A program made the translations under genes and the position numbers. A model generated the notes under the pieces. The model worked only from the letters and a program-made list of their open reading frames with translations, did not search any database and was not told the origin of the DNA. This document shows, in pieces, positions 1 through 6,995 of a stretch of 28,036 nucleotides of DNA. How positions within the stretch are numbered: the stretch's first letter is position 1; each line of letters begins with the position of its first letter. The DNA comes from Victivallis vadensis (GTDB lineage: Bacteria > Verrucomicrobiota > Lentisphaeria > Victivallales > GWF2-50-93). The stretch is taken from contig DYRX01000016.1 in the NCBI GenBank assembly GCA_020718525.1, forward strand, positions 1 through 28,036. The letters are read 5' to 3'.

Positions 1-522
1 GTCCTTGTGCTTGGGCTCGGCATCCATAAAGCGGCAGGAATTTTGAGTGTAATTGTCCTGATCGCAGTCAGTTGCGCTAAATATATAATTGTCAGACTCT
101 TCAACCAGGATGAAGTGAGACGGAGAGCTTGACATAGTGGCAAACTGCGATGCATTCCAGGAACCAAAACTGCCTGTATCATCCTCAATTTGTCTGCAAT
201 TTAGCGAATACGAATAGAATTTTACACGATCATTGGGGCATCTGAATATTTTCCTATCCGATTCGCTTGTCGAGATATCCGGCATCCAGCCTAATCGTGT
301 ATCCCAGTCTCCAACGCTGATCGCCTGCGGATAGACCCCGGAGTTTTCGATTTCATAGTTTGATAGAAGTATGAATGTCTGTTTGAGGTTGTTCATGCAG
401 GAGCTTTCCTGGGCTTTTCCTTTTGCCCTTGAAAGAGCTGGCAACAAAAGACCCGCGAGCATCGCGATTATTGCAATGACGACCAGCAGTTCTATCAAAG
501 TAAATTTTTTGACATTTTTCAT
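1..522 (-). CDS. Type II secretion / prepilin-type pseudopilin, C-terminus cut by window edge
   Basis: Reading the minus strand from an ATG at 522 gives 174 codons open to the window edge. The protein starts MKNVKKFTLIELLVVIAIIA, a class III prepilin signal: a short basic leader, the cleavage/methylation site before Phe-Thr-Leu-Ile-Glu, then a hydrophobic helix to about residue 30. Such proteins are cleaved by prepilin peptidase and form pseudopilus-like fibres or sit in the inner membrane. The later part has Cys-rich segments (FRCPNDR, CRQIEDD) as in the many DUF1559-like pseudopilins of Planctomycetes and Lentisphaerae. Its ATG overlaps the cstA stop as ATGA (519-522), so translation may be coupled, although only a weak ribosome binding site is visible. 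The family is clear; the substrate or role is not. Confidence 0.9.
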   Translation of the reverse strand, partial: MKNVKKFTLIELLVVIAIIAMLAGLLLPALSRAKGKAQESSCMNNLKQTFILLSNYEIENSGVYPQAISVGDWDTRLGWMPDISTSESDRKIFRCPNDRVKFYSYSLNCRQIEDDTGSFGSWNASQFATMSSSPSHFILVEESDNYIFSATDCDQDNYTQNSCRFMDAEPKHKD

Positions 523-1997
523 TCAAGTCCGGGCGAGATGGTGTCAGATTCTTGCGGCTGAGATTTTGCTTTCACTCTGAGGATGAAAACGATCAAGAGG
601 AAGAAGGATAGGACTACTGCGATGGCGTTTGAGATGTCTGCTGGAAGGTTGAATCCAAACTTTGCATTAAGTATGAATGCTGACGTCACGCAAGTCATGA
701 AAACAGCCGGAACCGTGGCAATCCAGTGATTTTTACCGTTTAATTTGAGATAAACGGCGACAGTCCAAAGAGTTATGACTGCAAGAGTCTGGTTTGCCCA
801 ACCGAAGTATCGCCAAATTTTCTGGAAGTCGAGCTGAGTGAGAACAAAGCCGGCGATGAAAAGCGGTATTGAAATGAGCATTCTTGAACGGATTGACTTC
901 TGTTCCAGTTTGAAGAGGTCGGCGACGGTGAGTCTTGCGCTTCTGAACGCAGTGTCGCCAGAAGTTATTGGGCATGCAACGATGCCAATCAGAGCCAGAA
1001 TTCCGCCTGCAACTCCAAGCCAGCCCTTGCAAATCGTGTTGACAGCCCAGGCGGCGCTGTTGCCGTGGGCGGCGAGCTCATTGTTCAGAGATCCTACACC
1101 TCCCCAAAAGCTCATTGCGGCGGCGGCCCAAATCAGCGCAATGATTCCTTCGCAAATCATTGAACCGTAGAAAATTGGTCTGCCTATGCCTTCGCTTTTC
1201 ATGCATCGCGCCATTAGAGGCGACTGGGTTGCGTGGAATCCAGAAATTGCGCCGCACGCAATTGTGATGAACATAGCGGGGAAGATTGGATTTGTCGAAG
1301 CGGCGGGATGGGCGTTCGCCAAAGAGGCAAAACCGCTGATTTCAGGAATCGGCGCCCATTTGAAGACGATTGCAATGAGTAGTCCAAGTGCCATGAATAG
1401 CAATGCCGCACCAAAAAATGGATATAGCCTGCCAATGATTGCATCAATAGGCAGGATAGTCGCGAGGATGTAGTAGATAAAGACAAAGATGCCCCAAGTT
1501 TTTATATTGAGTCCAAATAAATCCAGATTGAGGTTGACGATAGAATTGAGTATGTCTGCGGGTCCGGTTACAAAGACAGCTCCCACCAGCACGAGCATGA
1601 GAACTGAAAATATCCTCATGAACTGCTTGGCGAATCGTCCGAGGTATATGCCTATTACTTCGGAAATGCTTGCGCCATCATGTCTTAGAGAGAGCATGCC
1701 AGACAGGTAGTCATGCACTGCGCCGGCGAAGATGCATCCGATGACAATCCATATGAATGCGGCTGGACCGAACATTGCGCCCATGACTGCGCCGAAAATT
1801 GGACCAAGGCCGGCAATGTTCAGAAATTGTATCATAAAAATTCGCCAGCCCGCCATTGGGACATAGTCAACACCATCATGCTTGGCAAAAGCGGGAGTCT
1901 TGCGGGAAGAATCGTGACCAAAGACGCGCTCGACAAAGACACCATAAGTGAAGTAGCCGGCGACAAGTGCGACAATGCAAATAAGAAATGTGATCAT
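519..1997 (-). CDS. cstA: CstA-family carbon starvation transporter (short form)
   Basis: A 492-residue polytopic membrane protein with about 13 hydrophobic segments. It has the CstA family signatures: the N-terminal GHDSSRKTPA region, an early GLGPIFGAVMGAMFGP segment, and GAISGFHATQSPLMARCM near the middle. E. coli CstA and BtsT (about 700 residues) take up peptides and pyruvate; this is the shorter form common outside Proteobacteria, and its substrate cannot be told from sequence. The ATG at 1997 has a good Shine-Dalgarno (GAGGAGAG, spacing 6). It lies 64 bases after the STAS gene and ends overlapping the pseudopilin start, so it is probably co-transcribed with the rhaA and partner-switching genes. 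Induction by carbon limitation is known for E. coli CstA but is not shown here. Confidence 0.9.
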   Translation of the reverse strand: MITFLICIVALVAGYFTYGVFVERVFGHDSSRKTPAFAKHDGVDYVPMAGWRIFMIQFLNIAGLGPIFGAVMGAMFGPAAFIWIVIGCIFAGAVHDYLSGMLSLRHDGASISEVIGIYLGRFAKQFMRIFSVLMLVLVGAVFVTGPADILNSIVNLNLDLFGLNIKTWGIFVFIYYILATILPIDAIIGRLYPFFGAALLFMALGLLIAIVFKWAPIPEISGFASLANAHPAASTNPIFPAMFITIACGAISGFHATQSPLMARCMKSEGIGRPIFYGSMICEGIIALIWAAAAMSFWGGVGSLNNELAAHGNSAAWAVNTICKGWLGVAGGILALIGIVACPITSGDTAFRSARLTVADLFKLEQKSIRSRMLISIPLFIAGFVLTQLDFQKIWRYFGWANQTLAVITLWTVAVYLKLNGKNHWIATVPAVFMTCVTSAFILNAKFGFNLPADISNAIAVVLSFFLLIVFILRVKAKSQPQESDTISPGLE

Positions 1998-2061
1998 GGC
2001 AGTCTCTCCTCGAATGAATCCGTCTGGCAGATCAGCTTATGGAACTTGAAAAGAATGGCAT

Positions 2062-2412
2062 TCATAATTCGTCGAAGGCTTTTCCTTCGTCTGGGAAAAA
2101 CTTGAAATAAGCTCCCATGTTCATCATGTCGAAACCGGATTTGATTGCAGGGGAGACACAGCAAAATGCGAGTTTGGCCTTCTTTTCGTTCGCCTTTTTG
2201 CCGGCAATTATGAAGGATCTGAAAAAGAGGCTGGTCATCCTTGTGACAGAGCCGATGTTGAGTATGACCTTCTGCGCTCCGCTGTCGAAAAGCTCTGAAA
2301 GTTTTTTTGTCATTTCATCGGCGGTGCCGGGCTCGAGGAGAAGCGGATTCATGATTCTGAGGACATGAACTCCCTTCCTGTATTCTTCAATCGTTCTCAG
2401 TGCTTCAGCCAT
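2062..2412 (-). CDS. STAS-domain anti-sigma factor antagonist (RsbV/SpoIIAA-like)
   Basis: A 116-residue single STAS domain: an opening beta strand (VHVLRIMNPLLL), the central AQKVILNIGSVTRMTS strand-loop, and a C-terminal FPDEGKAFDEL helix. In RsbV/SpoIIAA a Ser in the loop after this strand is phosphorylated by the anti-sigma kinase and dephosphorylated by a PP2C phosphatase. Here the aligned residue is Ser61 in MTSLFF; the usual Asp before it and the Ser/Thr-Gly after it are changed, so phosphorylation is likely but unproven. The ATG at 2412 has AAGGAG at spacing 7. It follows the kinase gene by 45 bases, the usual partner-switching pairing. It is a possible target of the REC-PP2C phosphatase at 11533-12747. 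Confidence 0.85.
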   Translation of the reverse strand: MAEALRTIEEYRKGVHVLRIMNPLLLEPGTADEMTKKLSELFDSGAQKVILNIGSVTRMTSLFFRSFIIAGKKANEKKAKLAFCCVSPAIKSGFDMMNMGAYFKFFPDEGKAFDEL

Positions 2413-2457
2413 AGCGATGCTCCTTTCTCAATTGATTTTTATTAGCGATATTTTCCT

Positions 2458-2907
2458 TCATCGGCTTCGGTTTTGACTTTCGCAATTGGCTCCAGAGTAA
2501 TTTACAGCAAGAGTCAACCTGTTTCTGCCTCCGTCTCTTTCGTATAGCAAAGAGTCGCAGAAGTTTTTTATCATCGGAATGCCCATTCCGCCGATTTTTC
2601 TTTCCTCGATTGGGATGTTGAACTTCGGATCTTCGTGCGACAAAGGATTGAACTCGACGCCATAGTCTTCCAGCGCGATAGCGATATGTCCTGCGCCGTC
2701 GTCGTCGAGGCTCATATGAATGCTACCGCGTTTTCCTTTGGGATAAGCATAGCTCACGATATTAGTCACGACTTCGTCCAATGCCATCAGAAACTGCTGA
2801 CGGCGCTCCTCTGCAATCTTCACTTCCGCCAGAAATGATTCGGCAAAGACGCTCAGAGTTCTGATTGCCTCCTGAGCCGCCGGAGCCTCGATTGAATCGT
2901 GTCTCAT
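2458..2907 (-). CDS. Anti-sigma regulatory factor, GHKL serine kinase (RsbW-like)
   Basis: A HATPase_c_2 protein of 149 residues counted from the ATG at 2907. It has the N-box (ALDEVVTNIVSYAYP, Glu45 and Asn49), the DYG motif at 81-83 and the glycine lid IGGMGIPMIK at 105-114. RsbW/SpoIIAB-type kinases bind a sigma factor and phosphorylate their STAS antagonist. A TTG 15 bases upstream (2922) would add five residues, but GGAG stands 9 bases before the ATG at 2907, so the ATG is preferred. The gene follows rhaA by 36 bases and precedes the STAS gene. No sigma factor is visible in the window, so the controlled partner is unknown. The last 35 bases belong to a repeat found again at 4307-4343. 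Confidence 0.87.
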   Translation of the reverse strand: MRHDSIEAPAAQEAIRTLSVFAESFLAEVKIAEERRQQFLMALDEVVTNIVSYAYPKGKRGSIHMSLDDDGAGHIAIALEDYGVEFNPLSHEDPKFNIPIEERKIGGMGIPMIKNFCDSLLYERDGGRNRLTLAVNYSGANCESQNRSR

Positions 2908-2943
2908 ATCTTTGAGCTCCAAATTCCTCTGCTGTCTCTTCTG

Positions 2944-4221
2944 TCAGGATGACTGCCTCAGGGACAGGACATTCTTTTCATATGCCTCGACCTCTTTCAT
3001 CCATGCGGAGTCGGGAGGAACATTTTTAGTGGCGCAATAAAAGTTCCAGACCGCGCCAACTGGTGCAAGTTTTGCATCCTCAAGCAGGGCAAGTCGCGCA
3101 GTATAGTTCCCTTCGTTCTCCATCTGGCGGATGATTTTTGCCGGCTCAAGCATTGCGGCGAGAAGAGATTTGAGAAGATTCCTGGCGCCCACGGTCCACG
3201 CGGCAATGCGATTGATGCTGGCATCGAAATAGTCCAGTCCCAAATGAACTTGAGCTAGATGAGAGCCTCGGACAATCTCCTCTGAAATTGCCCTGAGATC
3301 GTCCGTATATGCGACGACATGGTCGCTGTCCCATCTGATTCCTCTGCTCACATGCAGAAGAAGGCCGTCCAGGAAAAGAAGCAGGGAAGAAATTTTATCG
3401 GATATTGTTTCCGTTGGATGAAAGTGTCCCGTGTCAAGACAGAGGAGAATATTTTTTCTCAGAGCATATGCGAGGTAAAATTCATGCGAGCCAGTCACGT
3501 ATGATTCGGAGCCTATGCCAAAAAGTTTTGACTCGACCGCGTCAAGCGTGTATTTTTTTTCCATGGGCTCTTCGAGTATCGCGTCGAGAGATTCAATAAG
3601 ACGCTGTCTGGGGGCAAGCCTCGAAAAAGGCGTATCCTTGTAGCCGTCCGGGATCCAAATGTTGTTGACAGAGACAACTCCAAGTTTTTTTCCGAATTCG
3701 TTCGATATTTTACGGCATTGCCTCGCGTGTCTGATCCAGAATTCTCTGACATTTTTTTTGCCACTGCTCAAAGTGAAGCCGTCGGAAGCGAGCTTGTGTG
3801 CGAAAAAGGTCGGATTGAAGTCCAGTCCTAGTGAGTTTTTCCTGGCCCAGGAGATCCAATTGGCGAAATGCGAGACGTCGAGCTCGTCTCTCTCGACTGT
3901 TTTCGCGCCACATTCGGCATAGATGGCGTGGAGATTGACCTTGTGTTTTCCTGGGATGAGGGAAAGGGCCTTGGAGAGATCCTGCCTGAGCTCTTCAGGA
4001 TTTCTGGCTTTGCCGGGATAGGCTCCGGTGACCTGTATGCCTCCGTCCGAAAGATTTTTCCCGGACTTTTCGAAGCCCGCGACATCGTCGCCCTGCCAGC
4101 AATGCAATGATATTCTGATTTTAGAGATTTCTTTAAGAACCTTGTCGCAGTCAACGCCTATTTCGGCAAATTGCTCTTTTGCAATCAGATATGCATTTTC
4201 AATTCTTTTTTCGGCATTCAT
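2944..4221 (-). CDS. rhaA: L-rhamnose isomerase
   Basis: A 425-residue protein, close to the 419 residues of E. coli RhaA. It interconverts L-rhamnose and L-rhamnulose in the cytoplasm with Mn/Zn. The metal ligands known from the E. coli enzyme are all found at a constant offset of four: Glu230 (AVESKLFGIG), Asp263 (CLDTGHFHPTE), His290 (LLLHVSRG), Asp298 and Asp300 (RWDSDHV) and Asp330 (GLDYFDAS). The N-terminal LHCWQGDDV is also conserved. The ATG at 4221 has GGAG at spacing 6. It is the first gene of the minus-strand run ending in the pseudopilin. No rhamnulokinase, aldolase or rhamnose regulator is adjacent. Function is near certain; grouping with anti-sigma genes is unusual. Confidence 0.96.
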   Translation of the reverse strand: MNAEKRIENAYLIAKEQFAEIGVDCDKVLKEISKIRISLHCWQGDDVAGFEKSGKNLSDGGIQVTGAYPGKARNPEELRQDLSKALSLIPGKHKVNLHAIYAECGAKTVERDELDVSHFANWISWARKNSLGLDFNPTFFAHKLASDGFTLSSGKKNVREFWIRHARQCRKISNEFGKKLGVVSVNNIWIPDGYKDTPFSRLAPRQRLIESLDAILEEPMEKKYTLDAVESKLFGIGSESYVTGSHEFYLAYALRKNILLCLDTGHFHPTETISDKISSLLLFLDGLLLHVSRGIRWDSDHVVAYTDDLRAISEEIVRGSHLAQVHLGLDYFDASINRIAAWTVGARNLLKSLLAAMLEPAKIIRQMENEGNYTARLALLEDAKLAPVGAVWNFYCATKNVPPDSAWMKEVEAYEKNVLSLRQSS

Positions 4222-4306
4222 TCGTATCTCCAGGAATTTGCTTTTACTTTTCCATGCCGGAAGCGGATCCGGCGCTTACAAATATGCACAAACGGCGAGC
4301 GACAAT

Positions 4307-4343
4307 CTTCATCGGCTTCGCTTTTGACTTTTGCAATTGGCTC
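4307..4343. repeat. 37-bp repeat copy, second copy at 2456-2492
   Basis: This segment between the RRM terminator and rhaA matches 2456-2492 at 35 of 37 positions, in the same orientation. The other copy covers the 3' end and stop codon of the anti-sigma kinase gene. Similarity stops sharply on both sides. It could be a short interspersed repeat or a remnant of a duplicated gene end. Confidence 0.75.
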
Positions 4344-4350
4344 ATTAGAA

Positions 4351-4390
4351 AACAAAATCCCGCCCTTTTTGAGGGGGCGGGCTTTTTTGC
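4351..4390 (-). terminator. Rho-independent terminator after the RRM gene
   Basis: A perfect 7-bp GC stem (CCCGCCC 4359-4365, GGGCGGG 4375-4381) with a 9-base loop. A T-rich run follows on the minus strand (ATTTTGTTTT) and a run of six T on the plus strand, so it may act in both directions. It starts about 40 bases past the stop of the RRM gene and separates it from rhaA. Confidence 0.85.
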
Positions 4391-4431
4391 GATACTGTTC
4401 TTGCGAACTTAAACACCCTTTGAGGGGCGTA

Positions 4432-4722
4432 TCAGAAGGATCTTCTTCTGTCGGGTCTTCTGTCCTGCTGAGGACGATCCGTGCGAGGTCTGGACTCGTT
4501 GACAACCAGCTTGCGCCCCTGGAATTCTTTTCCATTGAGCTCGTTGATTGCGTTCTGACCCTCGTTGTTGTCCGACATTTCAACGAAAGCGAAGCCGCGT
4601 GAGTTGCCAGTTTCTCTGTCCTTGATGATCTTGGACGAGTCAACTTTTCCAAACTGCGAAAAATGTTCTCTGAGAGAATCTTCAGTTGTCGTGAACGACA
4701 AATTTCCGACGTAGATGTTCAT
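4432..4722 (-). CDS. RRM-domain RNA-binding protein
   Basis: A 96-residue protein with one RNA recognition motif. RNP2 is IYVGNLSF (3-10) and RNP1 is RGFAFVEM (42-49), both with the aromatic residues that stack on RNA. A short Arg/Pro/Gln-rich tail (residues 79-96) follows, as in cyanobacterial Rbp proteins and many PVC and Bacteroidetes homologues. These are usually small cytoplasmic RNA binders, often cold-inducible; that regulation is known for relatives and only inferred here. The ATG at 4722 has AAGGA at spacing 5. The gene stands alone, with a strong terminator downstream and a probable leader of about 220 bases upstream, divergent from queD. Confidence 0.95.
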   Translation of the reverse strand: MNIYVGNLSFTTTEDSLREHFSQFGKVDSSKIIKDRETGNSRGFAFVEMSDNNEGQNAINELNGKEFQGRKLVVNESRPRTDRPQQDRRPDRRRSF

Positions 4723-5088
4723 TGTCTTCCTTGCAAAAATTTAAATTAACCGACGAAACTATTGGCGCCCGACTGGCGACCTGCGCAGTCCGTTCGTCTC
4801 CCGGACAGCAGGATTTAGAGATTCATAACGCGACGACCGCACTTCGACATGCAACAAAGAGGATGCCGCGACCCCTGTGCGAGGGGATTTAGCTAACTAC
4901 AGAAACCCTCCTTGATTTTAGTTGAACATGAAAGCCGCAAATGCCGAAATATAGCTCTTTTTCCGCGCTTTCAAAGTCTTTTTAAAAAATATTTCAAGTT
5001 TTTTATCCCCTTATGGGCTGAAAATATCGCTTGGAGACTGTAGATTAGCCTTTTTGTGTCCCTAAATTGTTAGAGAAGGCAGTTCCTG
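4723..5088. other. Gene-free divergent region: RRM leader and queD upstream region
   Basis: These 366 bases have no plausible gene. The part near the RRM gene is GC-rich and can fold. GACGAA pairs with TTCGTC over 4753-4799, enclosing GACTG/CAGTC. CCCCT/AGGGG (4872-4886) forms a hairpin, and an alternative stem joins GAGGG (4881-4885) to CCCTC (4906-4910). The part near queD is AT-rich. No convincing promoter was found for queD; its ATG has AAGG at spacing 9. Confidence 0.5.
4948..4975 (-). promoter_or_regulatory. Candidate sigma-70-type promoter for the RRM gene
   Basis: On the minus strand TTTGAA (4970-4975) and TATATT (4948-4953) are separated by 16 bases. Transcription would begin near 4940 and give a leader of about 218 bases before the RRM start at 4722. 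The -10 is good and the -35 fair; this is a pattern match only. Confidence 0.35.
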
Positions 5089-5577
5089 ATGAATGCGAAA
5101 ATTCCGACGCGCAAAAGTGGTAAAGCGGAAAAGGCAGGCAGGCTTTTCTACGAGGTCGTGCGCGAGCTCGAGTTCTGCTACGGACATCGCCTTCTCGACT
5201 ACGAAGGCAAGTGTGCGAACATTCATGGTCACAATGGCAAGGCAGTGATAGTTCTCGGCGGGAGAAATCTCGGCGAAAACGGAATCTTGCTCGATTTCGC
5301 TGAGATAAAATCAAAAATTCAGGGATGGATAGAAGACAATCTGGATCACGCGCTTCTGCTCTGCGACAAGGATCCCCTGGTCGAAATCCTTTCCGGCGCA
5401 GGGCTGAAGCTTTTTGTGATGGATACTAATCCCACGGCAGAGAACATCGCCAGAACCATACTTGAAAAGTCAAGGCAAATGGGACTGCCGGCTCTGGAAG
5501 TCAGGCTTTGGGAGACAGAGCACTGCCACGCGAGATGCAGGATTGAAGGCGATTTTTTTGAAGACATACTCTTTTAG
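5089..5577 (+). CDS. queD: 6-carboxy-5,6,7,8-tetrahydropterin synthase / 6-pyruvoyl-tetrahydropterin synthase family
   Basis: A 162-residue member of the PTPS/QueD family. Zinc ligands are His33 (CYGHRL) and His46 and His48 (IHGHNG), with the candidate catalytic Cys42 in GKCANIHGHN. The DHALLL, PTAENIAR and WETEHC motifs also match the family. QueD converts 7,8-dihydroneopterin triphosphate to carboxytetrahydropterin, the first committed step toward queuosine/preQ1. The N-terminus is about 15 residues longer than usual, and no internal start is clearly better. No queC, queE or queF is adjacent, so a role in pterin rather than queuosine synthesis cannot be excluded. It lies upstream of leuC in the same direction, but a separate promoter probably drives leuC. 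Confidence 0.88.
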   Translation: MNAKIPTRKSGKAEKAGRLFYEVVRELEFCYGHRLLDYEGKCANIHGHNGKAVIVLGGRNLGENGILLDFAEIKSKIQGWIEDNLDHALLLCDKDPLVEILSGAGLKLFVMDTNPTAENIARTILEKSRQMGLPALEVRLWETEHCHARCRIEGDFFEDILF

Positions 5578-5585
5578 ACTGAAAA

Positions 5586-5615
5586 TTGTCATTTTTCACG
5601 CTAAACGAGTATAAA
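5586..5615 (+). promoter_or_regulatory. Candidate sigma-70 promoter for leuCD
   Basis: TTGTCA (5586-5591) and TATAAA (5610-5615) are separated by 18 bases, just after the queD stop. Transcription would start near 5622 and leave about 34 bases before the leuC ATG at 5656. The spacing and both boxes are good. Confidence 0.5.
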
Positions 5616-5655
5616 ATATGGACGGCAATTAGAAACAATATTGAGAGGTGATGCC

Positions 5656-6951
5656 ATGGCTATGACAATTACAGAAAAAATCCTGGCGAAGGCGTCGGGG
5701 CGCCGATTTGTCGCGCCGGGAGAAAACATCTGGGTGAGCGCTGACATACTGATGACCCACGACGTCTGCGGTCCAGGGACAATCGGCATATTCAAGCGCG
5801 AGTTTGGCGAAAATGCAAAAGTCTGGAATCGTGACAATGTGATCATCATTCCTGACCACTATATTTTTACAAGCGATGTCAAATGCGGGCGCAACATTGA
5901 CGATCTTCGCAAATTCGTCAAGGAACAGCAGATAAGCCATTTTTATGATCCTGGAACATCCAGCTATTCTGGCGTCTGCCATGTGACGCTCCCGGAAAAA
6001 GGGCATTGCCGCCCCGGCGAAGTTCTTTTCGGAACGGATTCCCACACATGCACGCATGGGGCGCTAGGGGAATTTGCAACTGGGATTGGCAACACAGACG
6101 CCGGCTTTGTGATGGGCACGGGGAAACTGCTGATCAAAGTTCCACCTACAATGAAATTTGTCCTGAACGGAAAGCTCCCGCGCTTCGTGACTGCGAAAGA
6201 CATCATACTGCATCTGATCGGCGAGATCGGCGTTGACGGAGCGACCTACATGGCGATGGAATTTTCCGGCACGACGATTGACATGATCTCCGTCGAGGAA
6301 CGCATGACGATCTGCAACATGGCAATCGAAGCAGGTGCAAAGAATGGCATAATTGCACCGGATGAAAAGACTCTGAACTATGTGAAGCAAAGAACTGAAA
6401 AGCCTTTCGAGACTTTTGTCTCCGACAAGGATGCCAAATACCTTGCGGTGAGAGAATACGACTGCTCGAAGTTCAACTCGGTAGTTGCCATGCCATTTTC
6501 GCCGGACAATCGCAAGAAGGCCTCTGAAATGAGTGACTATGTGATTGACAGGGCGTACATTGGAAGCTGTACTGGCGGGAAAATTGGAGATTTTGTGATG
6601 GCGGCTGAGATTCTCAATGGCAGAAAGGTTTCCGTGCCGACTTTTCTGGTGCCCGCGACTGTCGAGGTCGAAAAGGCGCTGTCGAGCGAGAAGATAGGCG
6701 GCAAGTCTCTCCTGAGAATTTTTGCGGAAGCCGGATGCGAAAGTCCTGCGCCGCCGTCATGCGCCGCCTGTCTCGGCGGACCAGAAGACACATATGGGCG
6801 TTGCAACAACGACGAGACGTGCATCAGCACGACCAACAGAAATTTCCCCGGAAGAATGGGGTCGAAAAATTCCAAGACCATACTGGCTTCCCCGTACACT
6901 GCGGCGGCAAGCGCGGTAAAAGGAAGGATCACAGATCCTGCATCGCTTTGA
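5656..6951 (+). CDS. leuC: 3-isopropylmalate dehydratase large subunit (LeuC type 2 / HacA-like)
   Basis: A 431-residue aconitase-superfamily large subunit. The three iron-sulfur cysteines are Cys305 (IGSCTGG), Cys369 and Cys372 (SCAACLGG). Conserved active-site stretches include GTDSHTCTHGALG and NFPGRMGS. With the small subunit it interconverts 2- and 3-isopropylmalate in leucine synthesis. The length near 430 and motifs place it in the LeuC2/HacA group, whose members can also act on homoaconitate or dimethylmalate. The ATG at 5656 is chosen over the in-frame TTG at 5641 because GAGAGGTG stands directly before it. leuD follows after 44 bases. No leuA or leuB is in the window, so the substrate rests on family knowledge. 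Confidence 0.93.
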   Translation: MAMTITEKILAKASGRRFVAPGENIWVSADILMTHDVCGPGTIGIFKREFGENAKVWNRDNVIIIPDHYIFTSDVKCGRNIDDLRKFVKEQQISHFYDPGTSSYSGVCHVTLPEKGHCRPGEVLFGTDSHTCTHGALGEFATGIGNTDAGFVMGTGKLLIKVPPTMKFVLNGKLPRFVTAKDIILHLIGEIGVDGATYMAMEFSGTTIDMISVEERMTICNMAIEAGAKNGIIAPDEKTLNYVKQRTEKPFETFVSDKDAKYLAVREYDCSKFNSVVAMPFSPDNRKKASEMSDYVIDRAYIGSCTGGKIGDFVMAAEILNGRKVSVPTFLVPATVEVEKALSSEKIGGKSLLRIFAEAGCESPAPPSCAACLGGPEDTYGRCNNDETCISTTNRNFPGRMGSKNSKTILASPYTAAASAVKGRITDPASL

Positions 6952-6995
6952 CTTATATCACATCTTAACAGCTTGACAGCGGCAAGGAGAAGCCA

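Noticed and set aside
2458..2922. Frameshift at the end of the anti-sigma kinase
   Set aside because: The repeat reads well in the +1 frame (EPIAKVK-like), but a stop in that frame lies just upstream and the kinase core is complete, so no frameshift is needed.
4256..4273. Hairpin GCCGGA/TCCGGC upstream of rhaA as a terminator
   Set aside because: It has no T-run on either strand. It may fold in the rhaA leader, but nothing more can be said.
4218..4652. Open frame of 144 codons on the minus strand overlapping the RRM gene
   Set aside because: It overlaps the RRM gene in another frame and runs through its terminator, and has no recognisable domain.
4770..4900. tRNA or small structured RNA gene on the minus strand
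   Set aside because: Hairpins are present but there is no TTC-loop consensus or cloverleaf, so it is treated as leader sequence.
4870..4930. preQ1-like riboswitch upstream of queD
   Set aside because: GAGGG/CCCTC with a downstream TAGTT able to pair with the loop looks like an H-type pseudoknot. The loop is too long, the A-rich tail is missing, and it lies about 160 bases from the queD start.
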